DNA of 64,000 nucleotides from Candidatus Eremiobacterota bacterium. GTDB lineage: Bacteria > Vulcanimicrobiota > CADAWZ01 > Ess09-12. The DNA is taken from positions 186,001 to 250,000 of the forward strand of contig JAVHLM010000008.1 of the NCBI GenBank assembly GCA_031082125.1. Reading direction: 5' to 3'. The first letter of the stretch is position 1. Each line of letters begins with the position of its first letter. Both the position numbers and the translations under genes were made by a program. This document shows positions 45,181 through 53,824 of this stretch, piece after piece. Below the pieces are notes generated by a model. That model saw only the letters and a program-made list of their open reading frames with translations. It did no database searches and was not told where the DNA came from.

Positions 45181-46242
45181 GTGAGAAAATTCTTTGCACG
45201 GTTTTCACAGGCATGCTTTTATCTCTGTGCGCTGCTCTTGAGCGGCACCATGCCCCTGCAGGCTCAGGGGTATCATCCTCCCTGGACTGCGGTGCTCAAC
45301 CCCGCAGACGGCAGAGCCGTAGAAAGCTTCCGATTCGAGGAGCCCGGCGAAAAAAGCTCCCCTCTGGATCTGCCCTATGCTGATTGCACAAAATGGGAGA
45401 TCCTGCCGGAGGAGAGAAGGCCTGATTCAAAGGCCATGAAGCTTCCTGCTGTGTACAAAGGAAAAAGCATCCATGCGGAACCCTGGCACATCGCTTCTGA
45501 GAACCGGGTCCTGGTGTTCCTCAGTGAAAAGCCCTTTTACGTGGAGTCGGTCCCTGGAAATGTCGATGGAGACTGGGTCGTGGTGGATCCGGCCACAGGG
45601 AGCATCGTATTCGATCTCAAGTTTCATGCGAGGAGTCTCACCGCGGGAAGAAGCCTGTCGTTCGAGCCGGGGATTTCTGCCTGGGGCCGTTACGCTGCTC
45701 TTGATATCGCGCAGAAAACCACGGAAATATACGACATCGCCGCAGGAAAAAAGCTCGCCTCTCTGCCGGTCCCGTTCAGGCCCTATGAATGCCACGGAAT
45801 CTGGGCTGCCGGCGGATTCATCTATGTTCAGACGGGCCGGGGGCTCTCGAAAGCTGACCCTTCCACCGGCAGAATCCTCTGGTCCTATCCCCACGTAGGC
45901 AGAATCAGGGGAGTCCGCCTTCATTCCGACGGCCGCCTCTATGTCGCTTTTGATGAAGATCCGCACACGCTTCAGGAGTCCCTGAAGCGTGCCGCGTCGC
46001 AGCGCTTTCATGGCAAAGATTTTTACGCGGGCATCGTCCCCTATAAAAACAGCTACTTCGGCTCCACGCGCACAGGCGGCGGGGACAGCAGAAAAATCGC
46101 CGTATGGGAGCTGCTCCATGGAAAGTGGTCCTTTATCTTCGAGTATCAGGAAGATATGGCGGAATCGGAAAAAGACAGGCTATACGCAAAGAGCCGCTTC
46201 TCCTCAAAAATGCGCAGGCGGCTGGAATGGCAGGCTCCATAG
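45181..46242 (+). CDS. Secreted PQQ/WD-like beta-propeller protein
   Basis: The protein has 353 residues; start GTG 45181. Signal peptide (FYLCALLLSGTMPLQAQG). The mature part shows repeated propeller strands: DWVVVDPATGSIVFDLKFH, TTEIYDIAAGKKLASLPV, YVQTGRGLSKADPSTGRILWSYP and GRLYVAFDEDPH, consistent with a PQQ-like beta-propeller. No catalytic residues recognised; probably a binding or assembly protein. It is driven by the consensus promoter upstream. A seven-codon leader frame at 45161 lies just before it. Confidence 0.7.
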   Translation: MRKFFARFSQACFYLCALLLSGTMPLQAQGYHPPWTAVLNPADGRAVESFRFEEPGEKSSPLDLPYADCTKWEILPEERRPDSKAMKLPAVYKGKSIHAEPWHIASENRVLVFLSEKPFYVESVPGNVDGDWVVVDPATGSIVFDLKFHARSLTAGRSLSFEPGISAWGRYAALDIAQKTTEIYDIAAGKKLASLPVPFRPYECHGIWAAGGFIYVQTGRGLSKADPSTGRILWSYPHVGRIRGVRLHSDGRLYVAFDEDPHTLQESLKRAASQRFHGKDFYAGIVPYKNSYFGSTRTGGGDSRKIAVWELLHGKWSFIFEYQEDMAESEKDRLYAKSRFSSKMRRRLEWQAP

Positions 46243-46521
46243 ATGACGAGCATCTCTCGTCAGGCGGTGCGTTCCGCTTACCCCGCATCGCTGAGATTCC
46301 CGCACAGGGGCATTTCCCATCTTATGCATGCGCGTGTATGAAAAGAAGATGCGATTCTTGCACCGGAAGGCCGGCGATTCAGATGAGTGAGAATTCTCCT
46401 GATTGCCGGAAAGCAGGTTAAGGCTGCACGGTAACAGAATTACTGGCAGGGGGCTTTCAAAGCCTGCAGAGGCTCCTTCGGGAGCTCATCAGCCTTTTGC
46501 AATAAATAGGAGAGTGCCATC

Positions 46522-49045
46522 ATGAATTTTTTCTCCGCAGTCACCACCTGGGAGCGGTATGTGCGCTGATTTTTCTTCTAGGCCTGCCTCTTGAGGCATC
46601 GGCCCGGAACAGCGATGAGGACTTCAAGGGCATCTATGGGGAAGTGCTCAACAGGGAATACAGGGACACGCCAGAGGGAAGGCAGCAGCTTGTAAACGCC
46701 ATAAAGGCGATAACGCTGGAGCGGGGGCTTCTGAAGTATTTCCCGGAGTTTGGAATAAGTGTCTCCACCCTGCAGGAGTTTACGGCCATCTCTGAGCGCT
46801 ACCCGGCATTTGAGGCTTTAAGCGGCAGGGTGGATAAATTCGGCATATTCATGTCCGGCGCCGGGCTGCTCTTTGACCTTGCATCAGGCACGCGGAAAGA
46901 CGTCGTGGTCATCAAAAGCTCTCTTCTGGTCATGGCCAACCTTCTCGGGAAAGCGGGAATGGGGGGGATAGGAGTCGCCCTCACGGCCGGGCAGCTTTTC
47001 ATTGAGAGGGCCGGCAACGCGATGTATGACGCCTATGAGCAATGCTGGTATCAGTTTTATCGGTACTATTTTACTGAGGGGGAGGGGAAGCTGAAATACA
47101 CCGAGTGGGCTGACAGGCTTGAGCAGAATGCTTATGGAGCCAATATGAACCAGTTCTGGGACCAGGATAACCTCATGGCCCTGTTCAGGGATTACCACGG
47201 CAAGGATACCAAGGGATTCGTCGGCGATGCGCTCGCGTTCTCCGACAAGACATACCGGGAAAAATTCATGGCGCGCTTTTTCTCCGAAGAGCTCAAAGGC
47301 CCGGTGTGCAATATATAGGGTCAGGACAGAAAAAAGGGCCCAGAGAGACCTGGAGGAAATCAGGGCGGAGCTCGAGCGCATCTCCAGGAGCGCCACATTG
47401 AGGGTGACCGTGGCGGAGTCCGGGACCGGCACGCCTGTCGAAGGCGCCTCCGTCAAGGCGGTTCTGGGTGACCCCGCCAGGGGGGCTCCTGCCGTCGAGC
47501 GGACTGCCGTCACTGGCAGCAAGGGGATAGCGGACCTTCAGATCCCCCCGGTGGCGTATATAACCCTCCAAGTGGCCCACAAAGACTACCACTCCTTTGT
47601 GACCGACCTGGGCAGGCTTGAAGTATCCCTGGACAGCGGGGGCAGGCCGGTTCCGACGACCGGAAGCGCCTTTCTCAGCAGGGACAGGGTCGCCCTTGAT
47701 CTTCATGTGAAGAATGCCAGAGACGGGTCTGCGGTGAAGGGAGCGGCCGTCACCGTAAAGGCCGGCGGCTCCTCTGAGAGCGGGGTGACATCAGGCAGCG
47801 GGCGGGCTTCCCTCAAGGTGCTTCCCGGGAACGTGGAGGTCTCCGTCTCGATGGCCGACTACAAATCACAGAAGCTCTCAATGAATGTGCCGGCTTCAGG
47901 AGGGAGCAGGACCGTGGACCTTGAGCCCGGCCTTTCCGGTGGCAGGCTCACCGTGACCGTGAGGCACAAGGTCACGAAAGCGACTCTTGAAGGCGTCGCC
48001 GTGACGGCCGCCGCCGGGGGAGAGACTGCATCCGGTGTCACCAGGGGCGGCAAGGCCGAGCTCTCCTTCAGGGGGGTCGGCAAGGGAAGCGCCGCCCGCA
48101 TCACTGCTTCCAAAGAGGGCTTCAGGTCCCTCACCGTTTCTGGAACATTCGAAGGGGCGGAAACTGCCTCGCAGCTCAGCGCCGCCGCCGCGCTTGAAAT
48201 GGAGCCCGATCAGGCACGGCTCGAAGTCTTCGTGAAGGACAGGGACACCGACGCCCCCCTCGCCGGCGTCAAGGTCGCCGTGGCGGGAGTGGCTGACTGC
48301 GTCCTGACGGGCGTGGACGGCAAGGCAGCCATGGCGGTGCCCAATAAGGAAAAGGTTTCCGTGACCCTCTCAAAAGATGGTTATGCAGGCAGATCCGGGG
48401 AGCGGGAAGTCAGGGACGGGGTGGCAAAGGCGGCGATATATCTCCAGAAAAGCGGAGCAATTCTGGAGGTAAAGGTGGGAGATAAATCAAGCAAACGGCC
48501 CCTTGGCGGGGTGAAGGTAAAGGCTTCTGTCAATGGAGCTGAAACAACGGGAACAACCTCTACCGATGGAATTGCCGTTCTACAGATTCCCGCAGGTAAA
48601 TCGGTTACTATTGCTCTTTCAAAACAGGGCTACGAATATGTACAAGTAACAAAGCCCATTATTGAAGTGGAAGCCTCTGCCAGCGGCGCTCTCTTACCGG
48701 TTGCAGAGCTGGCGATAACCATAAGGAACAAGGACACTCAGAAACCGGTGCGCGGAGCCCTGGTGAAAGCAGGCACGGCATCGGGCACGACCAATGCAGG
48801 CGGCGTGTGCGTGCTCAAAGTGCCCCCTGGAACCGAGGTGGAGGTGAAGGCCTCGGCAGAAGGGTACCTGCCGCGCCAGGCGCCCGGTTCAGAGAAAAGG
48901 GGGAAAGTGCGTCTGGTGCGGCGCCCCCGGGGGGAGGCACCAGACCAGCGTCTTCAGCCTCAAAGACTATGCACAAAATCCCGGAGAATGCCAGGCGATC
49001 AACCCTGCAGGCGCCGCCCGGGTAAGGCTTAGTGTACACGGCTGA
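46522..49045 (+). pseudogene. Giant secreted repeat protein (CNA-B/carboxypeptidase-regulatory-like repeats) with three frameshifts
   Basis: ATG 46522 has AGGAGA upstream but its frame ends after 15 codons. One extra T in the six-T run at 46527-46532 would join it to a good signal peptide (LGAVCALIFLLGLPLEASAR) and the helical domain read to 47318. A second shift near 47295-47315 joins this to the frame ending with many ~70-90-residue beta repeats (TPVEGASVKAVLG, GSAVKGAAVTVKAGG, ATLEGVAVTAAAGGE, APLAGVKVAVAG, RPLGGVKVKASVNG, KPVRGALVKAGT). A third shift, in the C5/G6 tract near 48920-48934, leads to a sensible end (FSLKDYAQNPGECQAINPAG) stopping at 49045. About 840 residues if repaired. It is a surface or adhesion-type protein, apparently inactivated unless phase-variable or mis-sequenced. 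Confidence 0.7.
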
Positions 49046-49437
49046 CGAGCCTGCCCCCGGCAGAGCACCGGGAGCTCAAGAGGAAAGGGGACGGGCGAGG
49101 AGGCCGCCCACAGAGACACGTAAAAGCGTTGCTGTCGCCCTGGTGGCGGCACTGTCACAAGGGGAGGGAGCGCAGGGTGTGATCCGGGAGAGTGGATCAT
49201 TAGGGTGATCATGAAGGACGATTTTGGAGCATGGCAGGGAGTCTGGAGAGATTTTTCAAGGCAAGGGCGACCTTCTACCTTCTCCCCGGGACAGGGGAAA
49301 ATCGGGCGAAATTTGAAGGGGCTTCGAAAATCCCTTGGCTATGGGCACCGATGGGGCGATGAGGGGGCTCGCCAAAAATGAAATTTGAGAAATTCTAAAT
49401 TCCATTTCATTCTGTCGCAGCTATGTTCCTGTTGCCC
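49046..49437. other. Gene-free stretch
   Basis: About 390 bases. A 56-codon frame at ~49210-49380 has no ribosome site and low-complexity product. Nothing else is seen. Confidence 0.3.
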
Positions 49438-49737
49438 TTATGATACCTTTTTTCTTTTTTGTGAATTTAAGCTGGGGATTTCTTGATCCGCCTTTTCTTT
49501 GATCCACATTTGGATTAAAGTCTGATAGCCTATCCCCTTTTTCTTCGCGACTGCTTTCACTAATTCTCTTAATTTGGGATCTATTCTTAACGAAATGAGT
49601 TCTTTTCTCGGCCGCGCATCTACTATTGGCTCTTCTACTTCCTTTGCTACATCCCATGCTTCAGCCGTACTATGTGTAAGCCAGTATTCTCTCTCTTCTT
49701 CTTCAGTTTTGAATTTTGGAATCTTTGCTTTGCCCAT
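49438..49737 (-). CDS. brnA: BrnA-family antitoxin
   Basis: The protein has 99 residues. KIPKFKTEEEEREYWLTHST at the N-terminus and RKELISLRIDPKLRELVKAVAKKKGIGYQTLIQMWI at the C-terminus match the ribbon-helix-helix CopG/BrnA antitoxin pattern. It binds and neutralises BrnT and represses the operon. It starts two bases after the brnT stop. The sequence is more AT-rich than the core, as is common for mobile toxin-antitoxin loci. Confidence 0.85.
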   Translation of the reverse strand: MGKAKIPKFKTEEEEREYWLTHSTAEAWDVAKEVEEPIVDARPRKELISLRIDPKLRELVKAVAKKKGIGYQTLIQMWIKEKADQEIPSLNSQKRKKVS

Positions 49738-49739
49738 AT

Positions 49740-50021
49740 TTATTTCCCTCCCCCTTTTTTTGCTTTCTTAAAGCGATGTTTTTCACTATCGTCCATCTCT
49801 CTTGCCATAATTACTCTTACTTTGCCTCCTGGTTTGCAAATAAAGACAATCGCAAGATGTTTGCCCGCGTCTGTGATGCCATATAAAATATATCGTTGGC
49901 CAATTTTCCTATAACTATTGGCATTGAAAAAGGCCTCTTCGGCTTCTGCGCTGGTAACGCCGTGTTTAGAATAATTCTTGAGTTCATTTCCTTCGTCCCA
50001 TTCAAAATCTCTTATCTGCAT
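49740..50021 (-). CDS. brnT: BrnT-family RNase toxin
   Basis: The protein has 93 residues from ATG 50021 (AAAGGAA upstream); the frame continues to 50078 but BrnT proteins start like MQIRDFEWDEGNELKNYSKH. FNANSYRKIGQRYILYGITD and KVRVIMAREMDDSEKHRFKKA carry the conserved Arg and Glu/Arg pair of this RelE-like ribonuclease fold. It inhibits growth by cutting mRNA unless bound by BrnA. First gene of the brnT-brnA operon. Confidence 0.88.
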   Translation of the reverse strand: MQIRDFEWDEGNELKNYSKHGVTSAEAEEAFFNANSYRKIGQRYILYGITDAGKHLAIVFICKPGGKVRVIMAREMDDSEKHRFKKAKKGGGK

Positions 50022-50039
50022 CTCGGATTCCTTTTTATA

Positions 50040-50086
50040 TATATACAATGCATATACATTATATATCTTTTCCTCCAATTTTGCAA
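50040..50086 (-). promoter_or_regulatory. brnTA promoter and candidate operator
   Basis: On the minus strand, -35 TTGCAA (50081-50086) and -10 TATAAT (50058-50063) are 17 bases apart. Overlapping the -10 and start site is an imperfect palindrome, TATATACAATG-CATATA-CATTATATATC (50040-50067, 9 of 11 arm positions pair), a likely site for BrnA autorepression. Confidence 0.55.
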
Positions 50087-50442
50087 TAGGATTCTTTTCA
50101 GGGGCTTGAAATGGATGGCCATTCTCAAAACCGGGAGGGTTCTCGCAAACGAGAGTTTTTGAAACAAATTATTCCAGTTTGTTGGGCTTTAACCAGTTAT
50201 AGTTTTTTTACGATGCTTTCTGCTATTTTCAGCGTATAGTTCTTACCTAAATTATGAGGGTTTACCTCTATCCTTACCAAAGCTTTTCCCTTCATGCACA
50301 ATCGGTTAAGGAGAAAAAGCTGAGTTGAAAATTATTTTAAGAAACTTTATGTATGCGAGCAAAAAGGAGGATAAAACCATTTTACACAGAACTATATCTC
50401 CGTCGCCTCGATGAAAGGCGCACCGCCAGAAGTCACTGCTTA
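50087..50442. other. Gene-free AT-rich stretch
   Basis: About 350 bases between the brnTA promoter and the next gene's promoter. No gene, repeat array or RNA gene recognised. Confidence 0.3.
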
Positions 50443-50472
50443 TTGACATTCAGAAGATCGATAGGGTAAAAT
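50443..50472 (+). promoter_or_regulatory. Promoter for the SPOR-like gene
   Basis: A consensus -35 TTGACA (50443-50448), an 18-base spacer and -10 TAAAAT (50467-50472), about 30 bases before TTG 50502. Confidence 0.55.
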
Positions 50473-50501
50473 AAAGGAAAATCCCTCAAAGGAAGATAGC
50501 C

Positions 50502-51101
50502 TTGGTCATACTCACCTTCATCAGAAGGCTCTGCATGCTCGTCTGTATCATATTGTTCTTCGTCTTCTGCGTCATGTGGCTCCTCGCTGACGGCAAAAAC
50601 TCGATGAACCATGATGATGACCTGGAGCTTGGCGCCCTCAAGATTTATACGAAATCAGACGACGAGAGCGGAAAGCTTCTGGAAACACTGAAGGGGACCG
50701 GTTACAAGACACAGGTCAAGAGTGAGGACGGCTCCAAGAACAAGCAGAAGGGCTATGTGGTCGTAGGAAGCTTCAAGACCGAGCTTGCAAAGTCTGTCGC
50801 CGAGTACCTGAAGGCAAACAACTACAAGTCAACCATCAAGCCTGCCGAGGAGCAGGATTACTCCCTGATCCAGATAGGGAATGAATATACCAGCAAGGCC
50901 CAGGCCGAGGTGGTAGTGAAAAAGCTCCAGAACGAGCTTTCAGTGAAGTTCAAGACGGAGCCAGTCTATGAAAAGGTAAAAACCCGTCTCCACTATCTTC
51001 TTATAGAAGAAGTTGACGAGAAAAAAGCCGAGGAGCTCAAGACTCAATTCAAGGCGAAACCTGAAGATATCAAATGGGAGGCTTACGCTGACAAGAAGTG
51101 A
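50502..51101 (+). CDS. Membrane-anchored SPOR-like protein
   Basis: The protein has 199 residues; TTG 50502 follows AAAGGAAG by six bases. One N-terminal membrane helix (LCMLVCIILFFVFCVMWLL) and then two or three alpha/beta units of SPOR type: GYVVVGSFKTELAKSVAEYLKANNYKS, YSLIQIGNEYTSKAQAEVVVKKLQ and HYLLIEEVDEKKAEELKTQF. SPOR domains bind denuded peptidoglycan at division sites. The repeats are divergent, so the assignment is by pattern. It has its own promoter and precedes rho by 174 bases. Confidence 0.7.
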   Translation: MVILTFIRRLCMLVCIILFFVFCVMWLLADGKNSMNHDDDLELGALKIYTKSDDESGKLLETLKGTGYKTQVKSEDGSKNKQKGYVVVGSFKTELAKSVAEYLKANNYKSTIKPAEEQDYSLIQIGNEYTSKAQAEVVVKKLQNELSVKFKTEPVYEKVKTRLHYLLIEEVDEKKAEELKTQFKAKPEDIKWEAYADKK

Positions 51102-51215
51102 GCCCGCCACTCATTCATGATTCTCAGGCTGAAGCCCCTGCAAGCGAGTTCCTCATATTCTGAACACCGGGATGCCATCAAAGCAGCGTGCCGAGATACA
51201 ATCATGTTTACTCGC

Positions 51216-51229
51216 CATGACTCGTCATG
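51216..51229. promoter_or_regulatory. Short perfect inverted repeat upstream of rho
   Basis: CATGAC-TC-GTCATG lies 46 bases before the rho start. It may be an operator or an RNA structure in the leader; there is no independent support. Confidence 0.3.
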
Positions 51230-51275
51230 AAAGCAAAATAACGCCTGCACGGTGAATAGACGAAAGGAGCCCTCA

Positions 51276-52559
51276 ATGGAAAACGTGGTGGAAAGCATAG
51301 CCGATCTTGACAACCTCACGAAGGTCGAACTTTCTGAAGTGGCAAAGGAGCTCGGGGTCACGGGCTACCAGCGGCTGAAAAAGCAGGAGCTTGTCTATAA
51401 GATCCTGGAGGTGAAGGCAGAAAAACAGGGTCTTCTTTTTGCCACGGGTATCCTGGAGATACTCCCGGAAGGGTACGGGTTCCTGCGCGGGAGGAGCTAC
51501 CTGCCGGGAAATAACGATATCTACGTCTCCATGTCGCAGATAAAGAGGTTTGACCTGCGTATGGGCGACACTGTGTCGGGGCAGGTGAGGCCACCTAAAA
51601 ACGGCGAAAAATATTACGGGCTCCTCAAGGTGCAGGCAGTGAACAACATGGATCCGGAGCTTGCAAGAAAACGTCCCCATTTCGGCGATCTCACCCCCAT
51701 CTTCCCCAACGAGCGCTTTAACCTCGAAACCAAGCAGGATGATATTGCCACGCGCATCATTGATATCCTTTCTCCGATAGGGAAAGGGCAGCGCGGCCTC
51801 ATCGTGGCCCCGCCCAAGGCAGGAAAAACGATCCTGCTCAAGCAGATCGCAAACGGCATCACCACCAACTTCCCCGATGTAGTCCTCATCGCTCTCCTCG
51901 TCGATGAGCGCCCCGAGGAAGTCACAGACATGGAGCGCTCAATTGAAGGCGAGGTGGTGAGCTCCACCTTCGATGAGCCGCCGGAGCAGCATGCCCACGT
52001 CACCGAGCTGGTGCTGGAAAAAGCCAAGCGTATCGTGGAGATGGGGAAAGACCTGGTGATTCTGCTGGACAGTATCACCCGCCTTGCCCGTGCCTATAAC
52101 CTCATCACGCCTCCCACGGGAAGGACCCTCTCGGGCGGCCTTGACACGGCGGCGCTGAAAATGCCCAAGCGCTTTCTCGGCGCGGCGCGGAACCTCGAAA
52201 ACGCGGGAAGCCTCACTATCATCGCCACAGCTCTCATAGAGACAGGGAGCAAGATGGACGATGTCATTTTTGAAGAATTCAAGGCCACCGGCAACATGGA
52301 GCTCGACCTCACCAGGAGGCTCGCCGAGCGCAGGATATTCCCCGCCATTGACATCAAGAAATCCGGAACGCGCCACGAGGAGCTGCTCATCCCCGAGGAC
52401 GACCTCAAGAAATGCTGGGTTCTCAGGAGAGCCCTTGACATGTTCGGCACCGAGGAGATGACTGAAATCCTCATCGAGAGGATGAGGAAAACGAAAACCA
52501 ACAGGGATTTCCTTGCCACCATCACCAAGGAAGCGCTCTCCTTCACGAAAGACATATAG
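51276..52559 (+). CDS. rho: Transcription termination factor Rho
   Basis: The protein has 427 residues from ATG 51276 (AAAGGAG seven bases upstream; GTG 51252 is also in frame). Domains: Rho N ([21 protein letters not shown]), RNA-binding cold-shock-like domain ([29 protein letters not shown]), and the RecA-type motor with Walker [39 protein letters not shown] (Walker B) and the Q/R loops. As a hexamer it pulls RNA through its ring and ends transcription. Length is close to standard Rho, without extra insertions. Confidence 0.98.
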   Translation: MENVVESIADLDNLTKVELSEVAKELGVTGYQRLKKQELVYKILEVKAEKQGLLFATGILEILPEGYGFLRGRSYLPGNNDIYVSMSQIKRFDLRMGDTVSGQVRPPKNGEKYYGLLKVQAVNNMDPELARKRPHFGDLTPIFPNERFNLETKQDDIATRIIDILSPIGKGQRGLIVAPPKAGKTILLKQIANGITTNFPDVVLIALLVDERPEEVTDMERSIEGEVVSSTFDEPPEQHAHVTELVLEKAKRIVEMGKDLVILLDSITRLARAYNLITPPTGRTLSGGLDTAALKMPKRFLGAARNLENAGSLTIIATALIETGSKMDDVIFEEFKATGNMELDLTRRLAERRIFPAIDIKKSGTRHEELLIPEDDLKKCWVLRRALDMFGTEEMTEILIERMRKTKTNRDFLATITKEALSFTKDI

Positions 52560-52561
52560 CA

Positions 52562-53824
52562 GTGCCATTGAAGCAGCAGGAAGTTCTCTGGGCGCTTCAG
52601 GCAGATCGCCAGGGGGAGATCTGCGAAAGCACTTCATTCCGCGCAGTAGGCCGCTCAGGCACCGTTGTGCGGGAGCCCCTCGCTGGTGAAGTATCACCCG
52701 CACCATACGGGACGCTCTTCTTTTTCCTCCCCGGAAGGTTTCCTCTCGGCATCTGCCAGGGAAAAACCGCCCCCCTCTCCACGAAAAAAGGTGCGGTGAC
52801 GGCAGTGAGCCTCATACCGCCGCCGGGCTATACAAGGACCCTTCTGCCCGCGTGGAACAAGTATTCCAAGGAAGCGCTCCCTTTCTATGCCTATTCAATG
52901 GGTGCCCTTCAAGAAGGGGAGTTCCGTATCGCCGCCATTGCCACCGAGAACTCCCACCGCTGGGATCCCACGCAGTACAACAGCCCCGACCTCAAGACAA
53001 AGATAAAGAAGAAACTGAAAGCATTCCCGCGCAACAGGCTCCTGTCCCACCTCTCCCACTGCGCCACTGAATACGGCTGTTACAATGCCCAGAATATCTT
53101 TTATGACCGGTGGGAGGGAGGGATTCCTGTCGCACCTTCCTGCAATGCCGACTGCGCAGGGTGCATCTCCAAGAAGAGGGCCAAGGCGCCGCCCTCGCCG
53201 CAGCAAAGGATAGCCTTTGTGCCCACCGCAGAGGAGATAACGGAGGTTGCCGTGGCGCACCTGAAGAACAGCCAGGCCATCGTGAGCTTCGGCCAGGGGT
53301 GCGAAGGCGAGCCCACGACTCAGGCGGGGCTCCTCATAAGGGCCATAACGCTCATAAGGGAGAGAACCTCAAGGGGAACCATCAATATCAATACCAATGG
53401 CTCCAAGCCCGAGGCATTGCGGGAGATGGCGAAAGCAGGGCTTGACAGCATAAGGGTGAGCCTTAACTCGGCACTGGAGAGCCGCTACGAGAGCTTTTTC
53501 AGGCCTTCCGGCTTTTCGTTCGCCACCGTCAGGGAGACTCTTGCCATGGCGAGGGGCGAGGGGCTTTTCATTTCTCTCAACCTCTTCATCATGCCGGGAG
53601 TCACTGACAACGAAGAGGAGGTCGAAGCCCTCTTCAGGCTCCTCAGGGAGCATCCCCCCCACAAGATACAGCTCAGAAACCTGAATATGGACCCCGATCT
53701 CTACTTTTCCACCATGCCGGCGCCCCGGGGCAGGGCCCTCACCATACCGGGCATGCTTGAGCTCATCAGGAAGGAGTTCCCCACGCTCACGCTGGGAAAT
53801 TTCACTCCCTCTCTGAGAGAGTGA
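52562..53824 (+). CDS. Radical SAM protein with N-terminal extension
   Basis: The protein has 420 residues; GTG 52562 is just after the rho stop and probably translationally coupled, though its ribosome site is weak. The first ~175 residues are an extra domain of unknown role (PGYTRTLLPAWNKYSKEALPFY region). The radical SAM core follows: CNADCAGC (CxxxCxxC), FGQGCEGEP (SAM-binding GGE equivalent), INTNGSKPEALREMAKAGLDSIRVSLNS, and LFIMPGVTDNEEEVEALFRLL. Substrate unknown. Its end overlaps the convergent MBL gene by 23 bases. Confidence 0.85.
   Translation: MPLKQQEVLWALQADRQGEICESTSFRAVGRSGTVVREPLAGEVSPAPYGTLFFFLPGRFPLGICQGKTAPLSTKKGAVTAVSLIPPPGYTRTLLPAWNKYSKEALPFYAYSMGALQEGEFRIAAIATENSHRWDPTQYNSPDLKTKIKKKLKAFPRNRLLSHLSHCATEYGCYNAQNIFYDRWEGGIPVAPSCNADCAGCISKKRAKAPPSPQQRIAFVPTAEEITEVAVAHLKNSQAIVSFGQGCEGEPTTQAGLLIRAITLIRERTSRGTININTNGSKPEALREMAKAGLDSIRVSLNSALESRYESFFRPSGFSFATVRETLAMARGEGLFISLNLFIMPGVTDNEEEVEALFRLLREHPPHKIQLRNLNMDPDLYFSTMPAPRGRALTIPGMLELIRKEFPTLTLGNFTPSLRE

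Noticed and set aside
47227-47320. Start of the repeat protein at ATG 47227
   Set aside because: The first ~30 codons only shadow the end of the helical domain in another frame; the real continuation needs a frameshift near 47300.
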